The notes below the pieces were generated by a model. The model saw nothing but the letters and a program-made list of their open reading frames with translations, was not told the origin of the DNA and did not search any database. Shown in pieces: positions 51,900-62,815 of a stretch of DNA of 64,000 nucleotides. This DNA is from Triticum aestivum (Eukaryota > Streptophyta > Magnoliopsida > Poales > Poaceae), in NCBI RefSeq assembly GCF_018294505.1, contig NC_057795.1, positions 229,690,643-229,754,642 of the forward strand. Reading direction: 5' to 3'. How positions within the stretch are numbered: position 1 is the first letter of the stretch; the number at the start of each line of letters is the position of its first letter. The position numbers and the translations under genes are program-made.

Positions 51900-52400
51900 T
51901 TTCCTCGCATTTGAGACAAACGCGCCCTGAATACATGGTTCCCCCCTTCCTCTCTACCTCCCTTTTCCCCATTCATACTCCGTGGGCGCCAAAACACCCT
52001 CTCCACCCCACCCTCCTCCGTCCGCTGCCGTCCGCCACCCCATCCACTGTCGTCCTCCTCCACCATGCCGGAGCTGATACCCCGACGCCGCCGTCCATTA
52101 CAAGAGATCGACCACTCTCATCCACGGCTTTGGACTGGGATCCTTGCATCCCATCCTCTTGCTTCATCCCCGCCATCGTCCACCTTGTCGGCGCTGCTCC
52201 TACGACCGTCTCGTCCACCGCGCCCTGCCGCCATCGTCTACCCTCCTAGATCTTCTTCCACGCCTCCGACAGCCATCGCTACCGCAACACCGTCAAATTC
52301 TCAGCAGATGCGTACATGGCGCCGCACCAGAGGAGGTACTCTTTTGTATCTGCTCAACTTATTTATCGCAGCAAGAAAATAGATCACCACTGCTTTACTC
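51900..52400 (+). other. C-rich leader of element C
   Basis: Pro/Ser/Arg-rich frames are open in several phases (for example 51911-52249), in parallel with leaders of A and B. There are donor-like GTACTC at 52336 and GTAAG-type sites. Coding is doubtful. Confidence 0.4.
51985..51994 (-). promoter_or_regulatory. E2F-like site 3, element C
   Basis: TTTTGGCGCC after ATTCATACTCCGTG, the third copy of the module. Confidence 0.5.
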
Positions 52401-52948
52401 TGATTTCTTGTCTTGGCTGTGAAGTTGCCTTTGTCCGGTTTGCACCTTTAGATCGGCCATGGCACGCTCAACACTATACTCCCAATGCTTATGGTTTTCC
52501 CCTTTTATATTCCACACTAGTTAAATCACAGTAGACTAAATTTCAAAATTGGGTCAGTCGATTTTTCAGAGCTCGCCGGAGTTCGCCGGTGCGAACAAAG
52601 GGGCTCGGGTGGTTGTGGGGCCTCGCCAAACAAACAAAACTCAATGCGGGTGGGGGTTGGGGCGGGGTGGGGGTGGGGGTGGCAGAGGAACACAGGCGGT
52701 AGGGGCCGGTGGTCAGGCCAGCGGCCTGTGCGGTGTTCTGTATGGGAAGAATCAGAGACGAGGAAGAAGAAGGGTTAGGAGACGTAGGATCGTCATCCAA
52801 CCACCTAAAATGGTCGAGAGACAGCTGGGAGTTGCATTCTTAATGCGCTCTGGTTCATCATGTGTGGGCACTGCGCAACCAACATTTTATTATCCAAAAT
52901 CTGCTTGCTCTTTTTTACCATGTTCCTCTTCCGTTCTTCTTTAATATG
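52401..52948. other. Intron-like part of element C with G-rich stretch
   Basis: A G-rich run (52640-52700, GGGGTGGGGGTGGGGGTGG) could form quadruplex DNA. The plus-strand frame 52549-52944 starts after GGGTCAGTCGATTT, which also occurs at 42937. No domain. Confidence 0.4.
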
Positions 52949-52950
52949 TA

Positions 52951-53109
52951 CTCTCTCCGTTCCTAAATACAAGTCTTTGTATAGATTCCACCATGGACTA
53001 CATATGGAGCAAAATGAGTGAATCTATACTCTAAAATGTATCTGGATACATCTGTATGTGATCCATAGTGGAAATCTCTACCAAGACTTATATTTTGGAA
53101 CGGAGGGAG
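52951..53109. mobile_element. Complete Stowaway MITE (159 bp)
   Basis: CTCTCTCCGTTCCTAAATAC and TATTTTGGAACGGAGGGAG termini, TA at 52949-52950 and 53110-53111. The arms pair over about 60 bp. Same family as 33576-33730. Confidence 0.88.
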
Positions 53110-53506
53110 TATGATAGTAGTACAGTATGTTCCTTGTACTGAAGATGAGCAGGGACATTTGCAGTGTAGAGGTCTATACGGTCGGTTGTGATGGACACTT
53201 TGAGCCTCTTTGATTCGTAGGATTTTGTAAACATAGGAATAGGATTTGTAGTGACATGCGCACTTGAATCCTATAAGAATAGCAAGGAAATGCGGGGAGC
53301 TGTGTAGCCTTTGAGAGTTACACTGATATTAACAGTACCGCACCTTCAGTTGAAGAGAACTGGTATCTGAAGCCTTTCTAGCCGTACCGGCAGTACTAGC
53401 ACATATATTCCAGCAAGTTCCACTTTGCTGATTTTACTCTGATGCTTACGGTTTTTCCCGTTATATCTACACTATGATCTATGTAGCTGCTTTGTGTCGC
53501 ACTAGC

Positions 53507-54814
53507 AGCAGTCCACTCTTGAAGCTAAACGCTGCAATGACTTACAAAATTGTCACCAAGGCATTCAGTGCCATTCTGGATGCAATGAAACTCATACGCT
53601 CCCCACCTGTTGATTCTTGTTTAGAATATGATCCTAATGACTATTCTAACCTCGAGGAGTCAAAGGCAGATGGCCTGTCCTGTTCACCCATCAAGGTGCA
53701 TGTTCTAATTTGGCAAGGTTTTATTGATTGCGGGTATCTTGCATATGTTCTCTTGCATTTCTTCTACTTTGTTGCACCGCCATCTGCTTAGTTTACTCAT
53801 CACATATGTCGAGATGCCATGCCCATCCATTATCAATAAATATTCCATCTGTCATCATACCCTGTTTTTCCACTCAAATGATGTTCTTGTGCATCAGACA
53901 TCAAAAAGGAAGAGGGTGATTGCCGAACCTGAAGGAGCACCAGCAAAGTCCTTGAAAAACGTGGTGGTGCCAAAGAAATCAGACAGCACCCCACTTATGT
54001 TGGTTGTACAACCAGTGACACAAAACGTAGGACCGACTCCAGCAGACTGTACCCATACTTCACTGGACACACCACTAGCCCCACCACACAGGACCTGCAC
54101 TCCAACAAAAGGTATACCGATTTCATTTGCCATAGCACCAGCCGTACCATAGAAAAATCACACTCCAGCAAAAAGTACAACAAGTCCACCGACCGAAGAC
54201 CTATCCCAGCTGCAGAGACGGCCAATTCCTGCAGATTGGAACCCCATTCCATTTATTCCCAGTTTAAAAGACAATGCTTTCAATGTTGTTAGGGACTACG
54301 TGCATATATTCCCATCATGGGAAGATTATAGTGAAGACAAACACCATTTTCACATCTTCCTGTCCAACTTACGTGTAAGTGCTATTATCCATGGTTATTA
54401 TTTTCCTGTTTTCTGCTGATTGAACACATCAATGATTTACATTACATTGTTGTAACTAGGCGAGGGTCAATCTGGATAGTCATGACGAGCAAAGATTGCT
54501 TGTGCTTTTCAAGGAAGCAATGCAACAGTATCGGTGTTACCTGAGGAAATCACACTTTGATGGCAAGTCTATAAACGAATTTCCGGTGAAGTCTCCTGTG
54601 CTAAATTTAGAAGACATTGAATGGAAAAACCTTGTTATGCACTGGTCTCGTTCCCAGGATGAGGTACTGTCTATGAAATCACATGACAATTTGAACTTCT
54701 ACTTTTCCGCATGTGCCTTATGGATCTTTTTTGCAGGAAATCTGCTCGAAGAAGAATTCCGGTTTGAAAAGAACGACAGGATATCGCAAATATGTTGCCC
54801 GCTGCTTTGCTCTT
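53507..54814 (+). pseudogene. CACTA transposase-associated gene (Transposase_24-like), four exons, one stop
   Basis: Candidate exons are 53507-53695, 53898-54374, 54460-54663 and 54737-54814, with GT...AG borders and phases that join in frame. Exon 2 starts with a basic T-S-K-R-K-R-V, a nuclear signal, and has a Pro/Thr-rich middle. The end of exon 2 through exon 4 resembles the plant En/Spm Transposase_24 family: F-P-S-W-E-D-Y, then V-N-L-D-S-H-D-E, then D-I-E-W-K-N-L-V-M-H-W, then E-I-C-S-K-K-N and Y-R-K-Y-V-A-R-C. A TAG at 54150-54152 breaks exon 2. Later exons are not recognisable, so the gene is dead. In related elements this protein binds transposon ends or accompanies the catalytic TNPD-like transposase, which is absent here. 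Confidence 0.65.
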
Positions 54815-56389
54815 GTTAGTACCTGTTGTCGTGTATCACTGTACTTGCATACATACCTGGTTCATTATGTGACAACAGTATGCATGATAGCTTGCTTATT
54901 AATTGTTCGCTCTAAATTATTTGATTTGTATGAATGGTTACATTAGTGTAGAATATATCCAATGCCAATGATTTTTTTAGCTCTGCATTATTCTTGTAAG
55001 TACGTGCTGTCCTTTATCAGTGTACTTATAATGACAGGTAGTTGTTCATGTACCATCACTCTGCAGCTTATTTTCCTTTTCCCTCCATTTTCTACACATC
55101 AGATCTATATTTACTCTTACCATAAGGTTGGTACTGGAGAAGTTTAGCTGTGCATTGCTCTTGGCTGTACCTTTTGCCTGTATTGCTGCACTTACATTTA
55201 TAGCTACTTGGTTATGTAGCATCACTCTTCATCTTATCTTAAATATTCTCCATTTTTTCGTATATTATCACATCTATATTTACTCTTAACAAAATGTAGA
55301 ATAAAGGCAATGCTAATGAAGAAGATTCTGTGGTAAACTTCTTTAATTGCCCCCCCCCATCAGCATGGACAAGGCCTTTATAGAGCATGTCTTCACCAAT
55401 AATGTAAGTTTGTCCTTCTCAAGCCTTCAAACTTTGTTGTATATATTTGGTTAGGCATGACTGCAATAGCTGTTTATTTTTGGTGTTTGCATCAAATTGC
55501 ATGTTTAAAGTTTATTATGTAGTTCATAAACAAAAGTTTGTCCTTCTCAATTTAAGTTTTCAGTTGTACAACCAAGTTCCTTCTTCATACCATGTAAATT
55601 AAACTATACAGAGCAAGTGATCTTCTTTTGCACTACATGTATGCTTCTGTTCTTCATCCGTAATCCACTTGTGTGGTGAACCTACCCACTACAGCACAAT
55701 GTCATATTCTGCAATGTCTTAACTATGAAGAATGTCATATCATTCTACTATTATTTAAACCGTCTCTTTATTTGCCAATCTGAAATGGGATAAATTGACA
55801 GCACACTAACCATTGATACTTATGAGTTCTTGATCTGTAATCCAGTGGTGTCGTGAAGCTGCCAACTCCTTCACAATGTCATTTCCTGTCATGTCTTGAC
55901 CTGAACAATACCATATTGTGTTAATGCATTTTAAACTGTGTCACTTTATTCGTCAGTAAGAAATGTGATGAATTGTCAGCACTGATACTTTTATGTGAAA
56001 AACATGTCATCTGTCTGCCTTTTTATCTTTCAAAGTGAGGAAGATATAAGTGTTGAACAAGCGCAGTCTCATCATCTTGCTCAGCTGCTTACGCTACAGC
56101 TCCCCAGCAGGGCTAACCTTTCTTGTACTCTATTGAAGTGTTGTCGGTTTTGTATATTATTTTGTCAGTGTGTTTATTTGCACTGGTGGCGATCTTTGAT
56201 GCCCAGTGTATGTAATCTGATGTCTGCTTGTGCTTTATTATCATAGTGGGTGAACTTTGATGCCCAGTGGATTTAATATGCCGTAATTTCTTTATTGTAT
56301 AGTCTAGGTTTTTTCTTATTCATGATGCTGTAGTTATTTTACTGTATATATATATCCTGTCTTCGCAGTAAACCGGCCAAACCGTAAAA
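54815..56389 (+). other. Decayed 3' part of element C gene
   Basis: AT-rich, intron-like, with internally repeated phrases (TTGTGTGGTGAAC...GTCATAT at 55670 and TGGTGTCGTGAAGC...GTCATTT at 55846). Only fragments such as 55310-55335 and 56035-56110 look exon-like. 56200-56310 is the 3' UTR-like segment shared with element A. Confidence 0.4.
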
Positions 56390-57300
56390 TTATGGTACAT
56401 AATCGGGCCGTCATGCAATCACGATGTAGGTTGGGCCTGAAACGTGCCGAATAGCTCATGGGCCGGCAGCAGCCCGAAATGGACCCCGGCCCATGATTAT
56501 GCGAATCAAATCACAGGTTTTTAACAGGCGAAAATTGTCTCGATCCTTGTTTGGCCCAATCAGATATCGGCTGCGAGCAGGCCGGATGCAAACCGGGCCA
56601 TAGTTAGGCCCAACTATATGACGGGCTTTTAACAAGCCGAAATTAATATAGGGCCGAAATGTTAAACAGGCCCTTAACATGCCGAAACTAATATCAGGCC
56701 GACTTACTAAATGGGCCTTTAGTAAGTGGGCCCAAAAGCATAGCGTCCAGTTGATGGGCCGAATCTGATATGGGCCATAATTGAGCCCAAAGCCTCTTAA
56801 AGGGCCGGACCTGATCTGGGCCGTAATTTGGCCTAGAACGTGGTAGGCTTTTAACGGGACGGATCTCATATGGGCCATTATTAGGCCCGGAACGTGGCAG
56901 GCCACTAATGGACCAGATCAAATATGGGCCGACATTTGGTCCAAAACATGGCAGCCAGTTAATGGGCCGGCCTGCTAGGGTCCTCAAAATCTTGTGGGCC
57001 TACAGCTGGGTCGACCCATTAATGTTGGCGAAATCTCGTGGGCCTTGAGCTGGGCCGGCCCATTATGATCCGCAAGAATCTTGTGGGCCTTTACCTTGGT
57101 CGGCCCATTATGGCACACAAAAATCTTGTGGGCCTTTACCTGGGCCGGCCCATTATGGCCTGCAAAATCTTGTGGGCCTTTAGCTGGGCCAGCCCATTAT
57201 GGTCCGCAAAATCTCGTGGGCCTTTAGCTAGGCCGGCCCATTATGGTCCGCAAAATCTTGTGGGCCTTTAGTTGGGCCGGCCCATTTAGACTTGATAGGC
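56390..57300. repeat. CACTA subterminal repeat array, element C
   Basis: GGGCC motifs recur in both orientations. From 57029 to 57290 there are six tandem units of about 44 bp (AATCTTGTGGGCCTTTAGC then TGGGCCGGCCCATTATGG). Frames through this region (for example 57038-57271) are the repeat in translation. This corresponds to the array at 37590-38480. Confidence 0.85.
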
Positions 57301-57545
57301 CGGTCCACGTGTCAACATATCATAGGCGCGTCTCACCCATTGGATGAGTGACACCTGTGCCAACGCGGACCTGACATGTGTCTCCTCCAGCCAATGTTGA
57401 TTTTACACGTGGAAAATCCCCATTGGTCGGGGCTGTTAATGGGTTATCGGATCCAAAACCCGACCCAATAGCTTAACGGCGTTCTGTTACGGTGGATGCA
57501 ACGTGTCGGTCACCCTTGACTAAACCACTTCTGTGACGCGCGATT

Positions 57546-57579
57546 TATCATCATGGAAGTGGACACTTCCGTGATGATA
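57546..57579. repeat. Subterminal cruciform built from the terminal motif
   Basis: TATCATCATGGAAGTG (57546-57561) and CACTTCCGTGATGATA (57564-57579) are inverted with one mismatch and a 2-base centre. The same ATCATCACGGAAGTG motif is repeated at the terminus (57701). Element A has the corresponding palindrome at 38727-38756. Confidence 0.75.
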
Positions 57580-57700
57580 ATTTTGGTAATGTCATGGAAC
57601 ACTTCTACGACAGCACATGTATGACTATCTTGATTATGTCATAAATTTGTCATGGATGTACATGCATGACAAAAAATGCAACCTACTGTGACAAACACAT

Positions 57701-57731
57701 ATCATCACGGAAGTGTACTTTTTTTGTAGTG
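57701..57731 (-). repeat. Right terminus of element C
   Basis: The minus strand starts CACTACAAAAAAAGTACACT at 57731. The next plus-strand bases, ATA, may be the 3-bp target duplication. Confidence 0.85.
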
Positions 57732-57931
57732 ATAGGCTCCGTTGTTGGCGCAAACGTCCTCCCAGGTACCCAGACTTTGATCTTTCAGCACTCCTCTTCC
57801 GGTAAAGTTGCAGAGAAAGTCCCAATGAAGCTTGGTAGTCCGATGTTCAAGTACTTAGTGACTTCCTTCAAGTGTCGTCCGAAAGGGGTGTCATCATCCG
57901 GCTGAGTGAACTTGTTCCTGGGGTCCGCCAT
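57732..57931 (-). pseudogene. gag: Gypsy gag, N-terminal fragment with a stop
   Basis: The ATG at 57931 (M-A-D-P-R-N-K-F) opens a gag-like frame. A TGA at 57785-57787 interrupts it after 48 codons, in a place where Trp would fit. The frame then continues (K-I-K-V-W-V-P-G) to 57732, where the CACTA terminus begins. It belongs to the LTR at 58038-60857. The rest of the Gypsy interior was not found in the window. Confidence 0.6.
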
Positions 57932-58022
57932 CTATAGAGTAGAAATAGAGGAGAATTAGAAATGAGCAAAGAAGAGAAATCTTGTGGATTATCCTAGTGG
58001 TCGCGTCCTATAGTCAGCTTGT

Positions 58023-58034
58023 GCTTTGATACCA
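58023..58034 (-). other. Gypsy primer binding site (Met-tRNA type)
   Basis: The minus strand reads TGGTATCAAAGC, one base different from the initiator-Met complement, three bases inside the LTR edge. Confidence 0.8.
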
Positions 58035-58037
58035 TCT

Positions 58038-60857
58038 TGTAGCGACCATGATCCCAATGGACTGAAGTCTCTGTGCTTAAGTGTCATCCTTGGATCGGTA
58101 ATGCTGACACACACAGTACTCGAGGAATTATAGCAGAGTTCAATCACACACTTATTACATCGAGGTCCTCATAAAGAGTATGGTTACACAAATAATATGG
58201 TTGAAGGCCATCTAAACTAAATAACTGTGGAAGCTTCGAAGGTAAATGAGTCCATCAACTCCAATGGCATAGCTGAGTGCATGACAATGACATATCGCAC
58301 CTTATTTGTCGTCTGAGTCGTCTGCAATATGAGACGTTGCAGCCGTGTAGGTCAGCACATTGAATATGCTGGCAGAGTTACACTGTAAAGCAATGAATGC
58401 AAGAACTATATCTACATGCAATATTTGGTTGGTGGAGGCTCTAGGTTTAAGGTTTTGCATAAAGCTATTTTTTTCCTACAAACAAAGGAATAAAATTTAT
58501 TTACTACTCCCAAGTTGTACCAATAGTTGAGAAGGTTCCTCCAACTCAAATCCCAATTAAACAAGTATCATCATTAAACACAATTCAATTAATTTAAAGA
58601 GTGATGAGATCAACAATAATATCCAATTCCAGATACTCAAGATGTCCATAACTGGGGACACGGCTAACCATGATTAGTTTATACACTCTGCAGATGTTGC
58701 GCACTTTTCCCCACAAGACTCGACCGCATCCATGATCAGAAGATCGAGACATAGTCTTTTTGAAGCATTAACTCTCTACTCCGGGCAGACCGGTACACTT
58801 ACTTTCCCCTACATCTGCTAGTCCACCTCTTTGAGAGCTCATACAACTTACTCAAATATGCCAGAGCTCATAATGGCTTGTGGCTGCACACGGAAGTTTC
58901 TAGGCATGAAATATCATATGATCCCTTCGAGCCTGGGTGGTGAACCGAGGAAAAATCACAGGGGTACTCCGGGATTTCCCAAACAGACAAACACTAAATT
59001 CTCTAGGTTCCCCAAACAATCCACCCAGATGTATATTAAAGTTGCCACCTTAATGTTATCCATGATTAATAACTCTCATAACTTCCATGTGTATCACGAT
59101 CCAATCCCCGTCTACGAGCATGGCTAAGCAGTAATAGAGCATAATGTATATTCCCAGGGTGATCAAAAGGTATTAGGTTCCTACCTTAAGCACTACAACC
59201 AAACCACATGTTCCCAATCCTACTCATGCAAATATTTGAGGGCATAACTAATGCATAGTAAAAAATGGGTATAGAAGAGTATGATCAAAGTGTAACTTGC
59301 CTTTCTAACGATCTGCAAACTCTAGGGATTCGTCGTAACAAGCTTCACACTCCGGGTAATCTAGCATAGACAAACAGTAGCATACATAAGCAATCACTCA
59401 AACGAAACAGAGAGAAATCGAGAAAAGATACAAATCAAACTCGAAACAAGCAAACAACTAAACTAAAAAAAACCTATCAGCATTATTTTCATGTGAATTA
59501 GGTCTTAACAGTATGTACATGTGATTAGCTATGATTAGCAAAAAGAATCAACTCAAACGGAGTTATGAAACTCAAGATACAAACGAAACAAGATCGAATA
59601 CAAATCTGAACTAAACTCAAATTTTAAATTGTCAAAATCATGTTCAAGTTGTTTTACTAGAAAGAAGAGATCATTACGAAGATTTAGGCGTTGGTTTCAT
59701 CTAATTTGGATAAACGAGCAAAAAGTTACGCTAGTTTTAAGATCAGGGGCTAAATCACGAGAAAACTATTCGCGGATATGTCCCTGGCCGAAAATAAAAC
59801 TAAAAAGAAAAAATCTACAGAACGAACATTGGCTAACAGTACCTAATGAACGAATTCGTTTGTTAAAATAAACTAACGGGTGAACGTTCGCTAAACTAAC
59901 AGATCTAAAAAAATAAAACCGATCTAACCTAAACCGATCTAAAAAAATAAAACCGAGAAAAACCGAGCGGTTTTATACCGGTTAACTGGAATTGACCGGC
60001 GGCGGGGAAAAGTCGGCGGGGGCGGCTCAGCCTTCGGATCCGGCGGCGGTTCGGCGGGGCGAGGCGACGGCGGCGCGGGGCGGCCGCGGTGGCTTAGCAG
60101 CAGCGGCGGCGGCGGTGCTCGGTGGAGGCGGCGACGGCGGTGCTCAGTGGAGGCGGCGGTGCGGTGTGGCGGCGGCTTGAGGGGAGGAGGACGGCGGCGG
60201 GGCTCCATTTATAAAGGCCCGAGGGCGCCTCGACTTGGAGTAGGGGGCTACAGGCGCGGCCCCGACCCGGACTCCCCTCGCCGGAGTCCGGCGCGGTCAC
60301 GGGGAGGTGAAGGCGGTTGGCGGCGGCTGGGCTTGGCCTCGACTCGGTTGGGCCGGCCCAGTCGGCGCGCACTTTTTTTAAACGGTTTCCGCGAAGAAAA
60401 TCCTAATAAATAAAAAAATTTAAAAATTCTAGAAACAATTTTCACTGTCCCTACCTAATATTTGGGACAATATGAACATTTTCCTGGACTAAATGCAACT
60501 TTTAAAAATGCATTTTTTTCTCTAATTCAAATAAGATAGCAAATAGATTCAAATAAAATAATAATTTTATGTCAAAAAAAATTCCAATATTTCTCCTCTG
60601 TTTTGAAGAAGTCATATTATCTTCTCTCATTTATTTTTATTGTTGGAAATAATTGGAAAGAAATTATTGAAAATCAAATTGATCCTCTTTTCAAATTTGA
60701 AATAATTTCAAATATGAAAATTTTATGAAACCTCCAACTCTCTCCTTGGGTCCTTGAGTTGCTTAAGATTTCTTGGATCACAACCAAAATGCAATAAAAT
60801 ATGATATGCATATGATGATCTATGTATAACATCCAAATTGAAAATTGGGATGTTACA
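58038..60857 (-). repeat. 5' LTR of a Gypsy-type retrotransposon (2820 bp)
   Basis: On the minus strand it runs from TGTAACATCCC (60857) to GGTCGCTACA (58038), with TG...CA ends and an adjacent primer site. A GC-rich part (59990-60370) gives overlapping Arg/Gly/Ala frames that are not genes. The primer site and adjoining gag suggest Gypsy. The 3' LTR was not found. Confidence 0.8.
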
Positions 60858-61222
60858 ATTTAGCACATGTAACATGTTCACTGCCACAAGTATGGCCCTA
60901 CAGGTGCAAGCAGAATAACGCGTCTCACGAAAAATTGAACCCTGAAGAAATTCAAAGGTGCGGTGCTTATGCTAAGAAAGTGAACGTAGGCGCCGATCAT
61001 TGGATAATAGTACCTGATTCTCGGCGGCGTATGGGTATCGTTGTCATACTTGATAGCTACGGATCGTTGATGGTGCTCGTGTTGCGGTTGAGTTTGGGCC
61101 GGTTGTCACCATCGCTTAAGCAGCTCCGGTGCTTCGGTTGCAGCGCCTGTCGACATACAAGAAAGCTCATCTGTGGTAAGTGAACAGTTGCACGATAAAG
61201 AAGAGAAAAACCGAAGGAAAAC
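60858..61222 (+). other. Open frame of unknown nature beside the Gypsy LTR
   Basis: A frame entering from the LTR stays open to 61183. It contains C-K-Q-N-N-A-S-H-E-K-L-N-P-E-E-I and V-G-A-D-H-W-I-I-V-P-D-S and ends near a GTAAGTG donor-like site. It may be an exon fragment of a host gene or another transposon. No family was recognised. Confidence 0.3.
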
Positions 61223-62754
61223 TGCTACGTCTTGAGCTTGTTGGTTTTCCTCGAAGAGGAGAGGGTGATGCAGCAATAGTAGCGTAAGTATTTCCCTCAG
61301 TTTTTGAGAACCAAGGTATCAATCCAGTAGGAGGCTCCTCAAAAGTCCCACACACCTACACAAACAAACTAAGAGCTCGCAACCAACACGATAAAGGGGG
61401 TGTCAATCCCTTCACGGCCACTTGCGAAAGTGAGATCTAATAAAGATAATATGATAAGATAAATATATTTTTGGTATTTTATAATATAGATGCAAAAAGT
61501 AAAGATGCAAATAAAAGTAGATGGAAAGCAAATATGATAAGAGATAGACCCGGGGGCCATAGGTTTCACTAGAGTCTTCTCTCAAGATAGCATAAGTATT
61601 ACGGTGGGTGAACAAATTACTGTCGAGCAATTGATAGAAAAGCGCATAGTTATGAGATTATCTAGGCATGATAATGTATATAGGCATCACGTCCATAACA
61701 AGTAGACCGACTCCTGCCTGCATCTACTACTATTACTCCACACATCAACCGACTCCTGCCTGCATCTAGAGTATTAGGTTCATAAGAACAGAGTAACGCA
61801 TTAAGCAAGATGACATGATGTAGAGGGATAAACTCAAGCAATATGATATAAACCCCATCTTGTTATCCTTGATGGCAACAATACAATACGTGCCTTGCAA
61901 CCCTTTCTGTCACTGGGTAAGGACACCGCAAGATTGAACCCAAAGCTAAGAACTTCTCCCATGGCAAGAAAGATCAATCTAGTAGGCCAAACCAAATTGA
62001 GAAGAATTCAGAGAAGATTCAAATATTATTCATAGATAAACTTTATCATAAACCCACAATTAATTTGATCTCGACAAACACACCGCAAAAAGAGTTTACA
62101 TCAAATAGATCTCCACAAGAGAGGGGGAAAACATTGTATTGAGATCCAAAAAGAGAGAAGAAGCCATCTAGCTAATAACTATGGACCCGTAGGTCTGTGG
62201 TAAACTACTCACAACTCATCGGAGGGGCAAGGATGTTGATGTTGAAGCCCTCCATGATTGATTCCCCCTCCGGCAGAGTGTCGGCGAAGGCTCCAAGATG
62301 GGATCTCGCGGATACAGAAGGTTACGGTCGTGGAAATTGTGTTTCGTGGTGCCCCTGGATGTTTTCGGGGAACGTAGGTATATATAGGAGGAAGAAGTAC
62401 GTTGGTGGCCGCCCGAGGGGCCCACGAGACAGGGGGGCGCCGTACTGTGGGGGGCGCGGCCTCCTATCTCGTGGGGGCCTTGGGTGCTTCTTGACTTGCA
62501 CTCCAAGCCCTCTGGATCACGTTCGTTCCAAAAAACACGCTCCCAAGGTTTCATTCCATTTGGACTCCGTTTGATATTCCTTTTCTTTGAAATACTGAAA
62601 TGGGCAAAAAAACAACAATATGGGTTGGGCCTCCGGTTAGTAGGTTAGTCGCAAAAATGATATAAATGTGTAAAATAAAGCCCATAAACATCCAAAAGGG
62701 GTAATATAATAGCATGGAACAATCAAAAATTATAGATATGTTGGAGACGTATCA
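61223..62754 (-). repeat. LTR of a third retrotransposon (1532 bp), 3' LTR orientation
   Basis: On the minus strand it begins TGATACGTCTCCAACA (62754), a sequence very common in wheat LTRs as I recall, and ends AAGACGTAGCA (61223). A polypurine tract adjoins it at 62755. No primer site is present on the other side, consistent with a 3' LTR. The body of the element is missing. Confidence 0.6.
61636..62120 (+). repeat. LTR segment, direct copy 1
   Basis: Repeated at 63456-63977 with roughly 90 percent identity. It contains an internal duplication of ACCGACTCCTGCCTGCATCTA (61708 and 61749) that the second copy lacks in intact form. Confidence 0.75.
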
Positions 62755-62815
62755 AGCATCCCCAAGCTTAATTCCTGCTCGTCCTCGAGTAGGTAAATGA
62801 TAAAATGCAAATAAA
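62755..62815 (-). other. Polypurine tract and internal 3' remnant
   Basis: The minus strand reads TTAAGCTTGGGGATGCT against the LTR start, a polypurine tract. About 45 bp of internal sequence follow before an unrelated AT-rich segment starts. Confidence 0.6.

Larger units (their letters stand above)
51700..57731 (+). mobile_element. Element C: degenerate CACTA (En/Spm) transposon with transposase exons
   Basis: It carries Transposase_24-like exons (53507-54814), a GGGCC-rich subterminal array (56390-57300) and the same CACTACAAAAA right terminus as element A. Its 3' UTR-like region (56200-56310) matches 37365-37490 of A (GCCCAGTGTATGTAATNTG, TTTCTTTATTGTATAGT). The left end is not identified. 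The right end joins Gypsy gag sequence at 57732. Confidence 0.78.

Noticed and set aside
56456..56987. Overlapping frames of 149 and 97 codons with periodic G-P-N-Y-G-P peptides
   Set aside because: These are translations of the GGGCC subterminal array of a CACTA element, not proteins.
57029..57290. Regular repeats of about 44 bp, superficially like a CRISPR array
   Set aside because: Units are adjacent with no unique spacers, lie in a plant CACTA subterminal region, and contain the array's GGGCC motif.
59939..60413. Arg/Gly/Pro/Ala-rich frames on both strands
   Set aside because: All are in the GC-rich part of a Gypsy LTR. Frames on both strands at once indicate composition, not genes.
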